Source of the DNA: Kitagawia praeruptora
Taxonomy: Eukaryota > Streptophyta > Magnoliopsida > Apiales > Apiaceae
Direction: 5' to 3'
Assembly (NCBI GenBank): GCA_037693485.1
Contig: CM075348.1
Location: forward strand, 8,042,501-8,106,500
Length of the DNA: 64,000 nt
Part shown: piece by piece, positions 57,397 to 64,000 of the stretch
Position numbering within the stretch: the first letter of the stretch is position 1
Layout: every line of letters begins with the position of its first letter
Notes under the pieces: model-generated
What the model saw: the letters and a program-made list of their open reading frames with translations, nothing else
What the model was told of the DNA's origin: nothing
The model's database searches: none
Translations under genes and position numbers: made by a program

Positions 57397-58070
57397 ATGA
57401 GAAGTATGCAAATGACTATTTTGAGTGTTGTAACAAAGATTTTTCTTTTCCGGCAGAAGGATGCCTATTCGGTAGCTTGGGGGAATGAAGGGAAAGTAAA
57501 GAAGTTCAAAAAAGGAAAGGGAAAGAAGGGGGGATCGAAACAAAATAAAGGGGATCAAGCCAAAAGAAGGGGGGATTCAAGCGAGGATGAAGAGTGAGAA
57601 TTGTTTATCTTTACGGATGCACTTAAGTTGCTTGAGGTATTAAGAAAGAAGATTCAATGGAACCTTTTTTTACAGCATTAATCAATGCTGATGTTCATAT
57701 ACACAGTGGTTATCGTGCTCTTAGAAAGCTCGTCGGGGATTTTGAAGGTATAGAATTAGGTAGGAATGCTTTATTATATGCTGCAATTTTTTGAGCAATA
57801 TGAAGACAGGAGCAGAGGTTGATCAGAAGCAACTTGCCAAGGCATGTTGGGTGATTATTCAGATGATCCCCGAATGCTTACGATTTGAAAAATTGTTGAG
57901 TTGGTCGCTAGTGCATATGAAGATGGTGTAAAACTTAACGATGATTTATTGACAATGGAAAATAACTGGAGAAAAACTTAAGTACCTATGTTTTTAACGA
58001 AAAAAACTTTCTAATAAATTGAGAAAACAATGTCGTAACCTACGACTTGTGCTATGGGACAGTGTGAAAG
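57397..58070 (+). pseudogene. Ribosome-inactivating-protein-like pseudogene, copy 1
   Basis: Short collinear blocks in mixed frames resemble the RIP N-glycosidase domain, which depurinates the sarcin-ricin loop of large rRNA: FRQKDAYSVAW (57450s), IFTDALKLLEVL (57606), ALRKLVGDFEGIELGR (57718 on), QMIPECLRFEKL (57865 on) and LRLVLWDSVKDI near 58040. The active-site helix, usually containing EAAR, reads ECLR, so Glu and Arg remain but the alanines do not. An in-frame TGA at 57595 and frameshifts break it. No lectin chain is seen. Assignment rests on motif order, not on a search. Confidence 0.6.
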
Positions 58071-58379
58071 ATATAGACACAAAGACCAAGAGGAGAAAGT
58101 GACTGTGCGAAGCATGTGTTTGTTGGTTATAACAGTAGTGATGTGTTACTATGATTCTTTGTGCAAAACCCACTACTATTTTTTTGTAATAATTAATGAT
58201 ATTATTTTATGAAATGAAATTTTGGTGTTGTAATATTTTAATTTTTTAACTACATGATTGCTTGATTTAAAGGATGCATTATCGAAGAAATTGATTAGGA
58301 TAAGAAGGATCTATGAAAATGTGTCTCCTCTTTTTCATTAACCTTCCCTCTTTTCCTACATAACTCGTTTCTTACATAC

Positions 58380-58685
58380 ACAATCCATACAAACACATGT
58401 TCTAAGCAATTTTTTTAACATCATCAGCATCGATTAGGGATTGAAATAGAGGCTTCTTCGAATCTTCTTTCTTAATTAATTCCATGAAATGACTTGAGTA
58501 CATCGGTAAAAAATGTACAACTCTCACTATTCATCGTAGCTTGATCCCCATGTTTTGAGTCCTTCTTTCCCTTTCCTTTTCTGCGTTTCTTTGCTTCCCT
58601 TCATTCCACCATGCAACTGAGTATGCATCCTTCTGACGAAAAAGAATGATTAAATCACCATGGTCGCCTACTAGGCGCAAGGGAA
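58380..58685 (-). pseudogene. RIP-like pseudogene fragment, copy 3, inverted
   Basis: On the minus strand LVGDHGDLIILFRQKDAYSV (from about 58675) is followed by a Lys/Glu-rich loop and CTFFTDVLKSF (about 58525). This matches the N-terminal blocks of the neighbours. The frame then breaks and nothing corresponds to the active-site helix. Confidence 0.55.
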
Positions 58686-58768
58686 AGACTTTATCTATCG
58701 AAAATTTATAAAATCAGTAAGAAGGAAGTGGGGTAATATATTCAGAGAGAATGTACGAACTTTACCTA

Positions 58769-58914
58769 AAGTAGGAGATGACCGAGTGTTTCTACTACGC
58801 TTGGTAGGAAATAAGGGAGACCTTATTATTTTTTTTAGGCAAAGTAGGAGATGATCGAGTGTTTCTACTACGCTTGGTAGGAAATAAGGGAGACCTTATT
58901 ATTTTTTTTAGGCA
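58769..58914. repeat. Tandem duplication with 73-bp period
   Basis: GTAGGAGATGACCGAGTGTT starts at 58771 and 58844. Both units run to TTTTTTTTAGGCAAAG and differ at one visible base. Confidence 0.9.
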
Positions 58915-59450
58915 AAGAGATATATACTCTATTGCATGGACATGGGGTAAAGAAATCCAAGAGAAGGAATCAAAACTAGGAGAAAAGAAGGAGGAAGAAA
59001 ACAAAGAAAATTTGAAGATATATATTTTCACGGATGCACTTTACACCTTCAAAAATATAAACAAACGAATCCAAGAAAGAAAACTTAAAAAGAGGGTAGC
59101 AACCCTTTTTTGATATACTCCTCGAAGCCAGCGATGCGAAGATAATAAGTGAGTATGGTGTTCTAAAACACCTTGTTGGAGGTGACCTAACAAAGAACGA
59201 ACTAGGTCGTGAAGCGCTCCTAAGGATCGTTGATGAATTGATCCAAATGAAAAGCAGGTATCAAGCTGAAAACTTCCACCAACAGCAAGAGAAGGTTGCC
59301 AAAGCATGTTGGATCATCATACAAATGATTACAGAGATTTTAAGGTTTGAAAGTTTGCTTCCTTGTCAGTAAATATAAAAAGGGTGTACAAATTAATGCA
59401 GATATAGAAGAAATGGAGTTAAACTAGAGCGACGAACCTAGAAAATTTGT
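58795..59450 (+). pseudogene. RIP-like pseudogene, copy 2
   Basis: Block order as in copy 1: LRLVGNKGDLIIFFRQRDIY (58860s), an extended charged loop, IFTDALYTFKNI (59026), and in another frame VLKHLVGGDLTKNELGREAL, then KVAKACWIIIQM with TEILRF. The active-site helix keeps Glu and Arg (EILR) without the usual alanines. The frame shifts near 59105. Just upstream, a 73-bp segment coding the first block is duplicated in tandem. Confidence 0.6.
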
Positions 59451-59514
59451 GGTTCAATCCGGGAAAATTATCTGAAACTCAAAGATTTAAGGCTCGTTAT
59501 GGGGGACAAAGTCG

Positions 59515-59596
59515 AGGAAATTGATACATTTTTAAAGAAGTAGAAAGTGGTGTATAATTTTTACTTTGATTATTATTATTATTATTATTATTATTA

Positions 59597-59637
<41 letters not shown>

Positions 59638-59700
59638 TGATGTAGAGAAATGAGAAGTATATGAATGATTATGTTGAGTGTTGTAACAAAGATTCTTCGC
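59515..59700. repeat. ATT microsatellite and flanks, second copy
   Basis: GGAAATTGATACATTTTTAA, about 20 ATT units, then TTGATGTAGAGAAATGAGAA and GTGTTGTAACAAAGATT, the same order as at 57265-57440. It closes the RIP-like cluster on the right. Confidence 0.85.
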
Positions 59701-60320
59701 TACCTTTTGTTTAATTCTTTTAATTAATTGAAACTAGGTTTCTTTGGACGTACAAATTATTACTTTGAATTTTTTTAGCAATATTTGTAACTCTTGAAGA
59801 ATTAATTTAGAAGTTATGTATTATTTTTAAGTAAACAATTTATTTTCATAAGTTAATAGTTCAACTATCAACCAAAGGTCCAAAGTAATTTTGCAGAAAT
59901 AAGTTAATGTACAAATATCCAAGTCTAACCCAAAAACTATTGAAGTCCATCCATCAAACCAGAACTCCTAGAAAAAAATCAGAAGTTAGGCCCAGTGGCT
60001 CACACATACAATGTGGATACCAGCTATTTTGTTTACCATTTTCATGATTCTAGACTCCAATTGCATGTAGATGCGCCGGACTTCATATTTTTTTTTTATA
60101 TTGTTACAGTCAGAAGAGTTTCAAAATATGATGCCCAGAAAAATAAAAATCGTAATTCATACCAAACATTTATACTATGTCTCAAACAACCTTACTCCAA
60201 ACATTCATATATACCTTAATGCAAGACATTCATACCACGATCGAAACCAATATATAATGCCAACTCCTAGAAAGTTTTTTGGCATGTTTGGATATCATTA
60301 TTATCTTCTACCACAGGAGC
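59701..60320. other. No gene recognised
   Basis: Overlapping short frames at 59995-60337 lack any motif, and I see no element ends. Confidence 0.5.
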
Positions 60321-60739
60321 TTATGATGTCCTTTTAGTTAGAAGCAAATACTCTAACAATTCGGCAAGAATAAGACGAATCAAAACAATTAATAACCGAT
60401 ATTCTTCAATTTTGCCCGCAGAAAATATAAACATTTCTTCTTCCTGGTGTACAGAATATTGACCGCGTTGCAGTGATGTTGACACTTTATTTCCTGCTGC
60501 CTTAGAAAACAATTGCTCTTGCTCCTACTGATGAAAAGGATTTCATTAAATAAGTTTTGAAGCAACTCCAGTAAGGAAATGTTTGGTGATATACATACTT
60601 CTAAGTCAATTTCAGCACAGGCAGCAACATCGTTGAAATTCTCAAATTGGTGAGAAGCAACTACTTCAGCACTAGCAGTGACATCTTTGGAATCTTCAAC
60701 TTGGTGAGAAGCAACTACTCCGGAAGACTTTTGTTTTTT
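60321..60739 (-). CDS. Two 3' exons of an unrecognised protein
   Basis: Minus-strand exon 60599-60739 (141 bp, AG/GTATGT borders, 47 codons) encodes two 18-residue repeats, VVASHQVEDSKDVTASAE and VVASHQFENFNDVAACAE. It joins in phase to exon 60321-60524 (EQEQLFSKAAGNKVSTSLQR and on, stop at 60321). An ATG beginning MAPKRCLSKEDL lies upstream near 60982, but its exon carries a stop and its phase does not join. The family is unknown; it could be a partly decayed gene or alternative 3' exons of the PLATZ locus to the right. Confidence 0.35.
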
Positions 60740-60989
60740 CTGTTAGCATTAGGACATAGACAAGGAAGTTGTAAAGGCCAAAATACGTAAACATATGTAC
60801 CATAGTCCATATGTAGCTGGTTGTGTGTGCACAGTGGTTAGGCTGATAGAGCTTAACAACTTATAGTCTTACACTCTAACAAATGAACAAAATAGGATAG
60901 TTGAACATACCTTTGGACTTGCATAGAAAGATCAAATTCTTTTCATAGGTCTTCTTTACTCAAACATCTCTTTGGAGCCATCTTCTTTA

Positions 60990-61560
60990 TAGCTTCAGAA
61001 CAACTGAAGTAGGTGCAGAAAAAGTAATCACGATTTCAGAAAACATAAAGTTTAGGTGTAATCGATAAAAACATCGTTCAACAAATTATTGCGAAAAAAT
61101 AAAAACGCACATCTATTATCCGCTATTCAGATTTAATAGTAAATTATTCATAGATTCCTTCCAGTTGAGATAATAAATACCAAATTACGTGATCTGAAAG
61201 AACAATTTAAGTTGCAGCTACCCTGTTACTTAAGTTTGATACTGGAGTCACAAATTTTATAACAAAATTTTGTAAATTATGTTCTCCCTTCCTTTTTCCA
61301 GTAATTCAGAACGATTACTATGAAAGAGTTTCACTCAAGCTTCTGGAACTCAGCAATATAATTTACAAGGGAAATGACAGATTATAACCAAGTATGGTGT
61401 CCAAGATGGTTCACCTAGTGGTCAATCATGCAAAGTAATCAAATGGTCTAAGAAAACCTTGTAATATATATATTGTTTCAATTAGAACCATTTGATAGGT
61501 ACTTCCACTGTAATAATATAAATTCTCCTTTTACTAATTTCACTTCAATTAAGAGCAGGT
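60990..61560. other. No gene recognised
   Basis: Probable intergenic or intronic sequence between minus-strand exons. Confidence 0.4.
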
Positions 61561-62112
61561 CTAAATGTCTAATATGTTGACTAAAAGCATATTACAGTTC
61601 AAGCCAACTCCCTTTCCTCCACTAAGCCGGCTGACAATGTTGTAATCAAAGTGCAGAGTTGACAAACTATTCTTATTGTCAAAAGAAAAACAATTATGGG
61701 TAATTATCTCTATTGGTGACATGACACTCTTAAATTGATTATACTGATGACAATAACGATCAGAAGGCGGCGATCTTGCATTATATCTAGAATCTGATAT
61801 CTCATCATTATTCAATTTGTGTTTTCCATCACAGTGTAGAATATAAGGAGCCTCAACCACTGGTTTAGCTCGAAACTTTTGATGAGATGCACAATTGGAG
61901 TTATTCACCAGACATGTATCTGTTGAAGTATGAAATTCATTAAGAAACTGCCCACTGTTATTGCATTCATTAACTTCAGTATATTCTGAAGGACTTCTTA
62001 TATCAAAATCACCAACATCACAAGAATGGTCGACAGAAATCCTATAAATTAATCGTTTGATATGAGCACGTTTTGAAGAAGCTTCTGCAGGGATGAACCT
62101 GTGCTCTTTTAG
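61561..62112 (-). CDS. Open 184-codon exon, possible alternative PLATZ 3' exon
   Basis: On the minus strand an acceptor TCTTGCAG precedes CTAAAAGAGCACAGG (62112), and the frame stays open to TAG 61561-61563. It encodes LKEHRFIPAEASSKRAHIKR and a polar, Ser/Asn/Asp-rich remainder without a known domain. Its phase 0 start fits the phase 0 end of the PLATZ zinc exon at 63162, so it could be spliced in place of the nearer C-terminal exon. It could also belong to a separate gene. Confidence 0.35.
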   Translation of the reverse strand, partial: LKEHRFIPAEASSKRAHIKRLIYRISVDHSCDVGDFDIRSPSEYTEVNECNNSGQFLNEFHTSTDTCLVNNSNCASHQKFRAKPVVEAPYILHCDGKHKLNNDEISDSRYNARSPPSDRYCHQYNQFKSVMSPIEIITHNCFSFDNKNSLSTLHFDYNIVSRLSGGKGVGLNCNMLLVNILDI

Positions 62113-62620
62113 CTGCAAGACAGAATGACAAGACTTAAATAAATGTCATAGAAAAAATGCAGGTAATTTTAAGGAAAGTTGTTAATTACAGAGCAAAGCA
62201 AGACATGTTTGTAATAACAAACACAACTCTTCACACAACAGAGCAGACAGCAGATCACTGAAACAAATGATATTCATAGTGAATTTAGTTAATTTCTGTA
62301 ATGCACAGGATTCATGATTACATTTTGTTGGACAAATGGTTAAAACTTAAGCAAGAGGAGCAGCAAACTTCTAGTCAGCCAGCAGCTAATCTTTTGTATT
62401 ATATCTGAGTTAACTAAGATCTCTTGGAGGTGGCTTTTATGGTTCAAAGTGCTGGTTTGAGGGGATTGGGTTAGGACAACCCTAACTCGAGATTTCTCCT
62501 AAATTTAAGCTATGTCATGTTTACTTACCAACTCTGCCAAAAGAGGGGTTTATTGTAATATACCTCAATGTGGCCAAATATAGGAGATCACAAATGTAGA
62601 ATATATGCCGTTTCTGGACA
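62113..62620. other. Intronic or downstream sequence, no gene seen
   Basis: It lies between the open exon at 61561-62112 and the PLATZ C-terminal exon. No motif or element end is recognised. Confidence 0.4.
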
Positions 62621-64000
62621 TTAGCAGAGAGGAGCTCTTCTAGGGACACCTTTCCTCTTGTGTAATAGTTTCTTAGGTTTTGATGCTGAACTTAACCAGC
62701 TGCTTTGTATTACCTCGGATGACTGATCTGTTGGGGAAAGAGACGATCCGTTGTCATCTATACATTCTGTTAGAATATAATATAAGATCCATATAAGGCC
62801 TCCCTCTAACACCTTAAGGTTTTAGATGAGTTGGTTACTTAACATGGTATCAGAGCTCAGGCACGCAGAGGTCCTAGGTTCGACTCTCTGCGACCCCCAA
62901 TATTCTCACAATTTATTATGGACACGAAAGGCAAATTATGCTCCAAAGATGAGCGTCCGTCATATCATGGTCCTCATCTTTAGACATTCGATCAAATATA
63001 TGTACCTGAAAATTTGATCATATCAGTCGACAATAGGTGCTTCTTAACTCTGAACTAAAAGAAATTTCATAACCTACAAATTCAGTAGAAGATTAGGTTC
63101 TTTTTGACAACGATATTTGTAATCAGTTCAATGGTAAGAAAATATACACATTATTTAGCACCTTGCAGGCAATAGAACAGAACTGATTAGGGAAGTCATG
63201 TATGTGCTTTCCACAACCTTCACATTCAGCATCATTCCTTAATTTTGCTGGTTTGATATCTTTCAATTGAGGACGTGGATTCAAATGTATAGCCATTTCA
63301 CCATTGATTTTATACGTCTGCACACATAAATCCTTGGCGGTGAGTTTCAAAACAACAAAGACAAATGAGCTATATAAGTTCACTCCAAAAGCTGTTGATT
63401 TTTCTAGGCATATCTATAGAATCATATTATCGAAAAACAAAACTAAAAATTAGCGCATCATTATACTAATTGTACTGCATAATCTGCATTCAAACCATAG
63501 ATGTACCATGTTATCTATATTCTATAGTACTAAAGTCGGTAGAAATGAATTGATTTGTACATGACTGATACATTACACATGCATCTAAAAACTTGCTAAC
63601 CAATCAAATTTATTACTAAAGCAGACCAATAAATTGAAAGGGCAGCAGCAGGTACCATCGCCTCATATTTTGCAATTTACATTTAGTTAAATAGCAAATA
63701 TTAGAAAGTAATCATATTGAACTCTGATTCTAAGTTTAAATTTGTGAGTACTTCTTATCCGACTTGATTTACACCCGAATCATGTTTGAATGAAGTAAAA
63801 TTGACAACGTTAGTACAAAGTATTGAACTCGTTTTCACCCCTACATATAGCAGTCCGTCATTAGCAAGAATTAGATAACTGTCAAGTATAAATATATTAA
63901 TTCGAAGTTGAAGTACGAGAACTAACCTGGATCTTGGAACAATCGAAAATTTTCTGAATATCTTGAAGACGCACAACATCGTGATAAACATATCTGCAGA
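62621..64000 (-). CDS. PLATZ zinc-binding transcription factor gene, 3' part
   Basis: Three exons on the minus strand. 63927-64000 (continuing off the window) encodes CRYVYHDVVRLQDIQKIFDC and ends KIQ before a GTTAGT donor. 63162-63317 (52 codons) starts after GTGTGCAG with TYKINGEMAIHLNPRPQ and carries CEGCGKHIHDFPNQFCSIAC, the second PLATZ zinc-ligand group. 62621 to about 62767 ends HKRKGVPRRAPLC, the Arg/Lys-rich tail typical of PLATZ proteins. PLATZ proteins bind A/T-rich DNA in the nucleus and usually repress transcription. The sequence is diverged from the common RRYVYHDVVRL...YTIN form. How the last exon joins is unclear, because a TRIM-like insertion sits at its 5' edge and simple splicing does not keep phase. 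The N-terminal half is outside the window. Confidence 0.8.
62768..62983 (+). mobile_element. TRIM-like retrotransposon remnant in the PLATZ locus
   Basis: TGTTAGAATATAATATAAGA to CTTAACA (62768-62844) looks like a short TRIM LTR. It is followed at once by TGGTATCAGAGC (an iMet-type primer site) and a short internal region with GGTTCGACTCTCTGCG. No second LTR is present. ACATTC occurs directly before it (62762-62767) and at 62984-62989, a possible target duplication. It is non-coding. Confidence 0.6.

Noticed and set aside
62845..62910. tRNA-like sequence with GGTTCGACTC and a CGCAGAG/CTCTGCG stem
   Set aside because: It lies just inside a TRIM-like element next to its primer site; no complete cloverleaf could be drawn.

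Overview
The window is plant nuclear DNA: AT-rich, full of nested plant-type retrotransposons and MITEs, with a few intron-containing genes. No RNA gene, CRISPR array or bacterial feature is visible. The lineage is probably a eudicot, but I cannot name the species from sequence alone.

Layout. 1-4415: end of one LTR element (to 1267) abutting a truncated, minus-strand Ty3/gypsy fragment with gag, a protease start and one LTR. 4416-13100: AT-rich spacer with a MITE carrying an 8-bp target duplication, then a Helitron-like copy (6709 to about 13048) packed with tandem arrays. 13100-20978: an island with a previously hidden small AT-hook gene on the minus strand (five exons), a phase-compatible downstream exon cluster and a decayed PPR fragment. 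20979 to about 27480: a second Helitron-like copy in the same orientation. 27730-30570: a hAT-type MITE with perfect 8-bp duplications, two TA-flanked foldback MITEs, a LINE 3' fragment and a Helitron-type end. 30834-55669: a three-level nest. A MITE is split by a 24.5-kb Ty1/copia Sirevirus-like element (TSD AGTGT), whose gag is split by a structurally complete 10.4-kb Athila-like Ty3/gypsy element (TSD ATAAT). 56700-59700: a CACTA end inside a copia remnant, then three decayed ribosome-inactivating-protein-like gene copies between duplicated ATT microsatellites. 60300-64000: minus-strand host exons, including the 3' part of a PLATZ zinc-binding protein gene with a TRIM-like insertion at an exon edge.

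How it fits together. LTR divergence agrees with the nesting order. The copia LTRs differ at roughly 1% of sites by eye. The Athila LTRs differ by three visible substitutions plus one 43-bp indel. The Athila element has one open 1,771-codon gag-pol with its catalytic motifs in place, so it may have been competent recently. The copia host is dead: its RT motif reads YVYD, and pol plus a very long third ORF carry 13 premature stops. All 13 fit single C-to-T changes, mostly CAG to TAG, as expected from deamination of methylated cytosines in silenced plant DNA.

Most promising for follow-up: the 1,592-codon third ORF, which has stops but no frameshift; heat-shock-element-like TTCnnGAA arrays in the copia LTR and the pol/third-ORF spacer; the AT-hook gene with a duplicated exon; the RIP-like cluster; and the 156/275-bp higher-order array.
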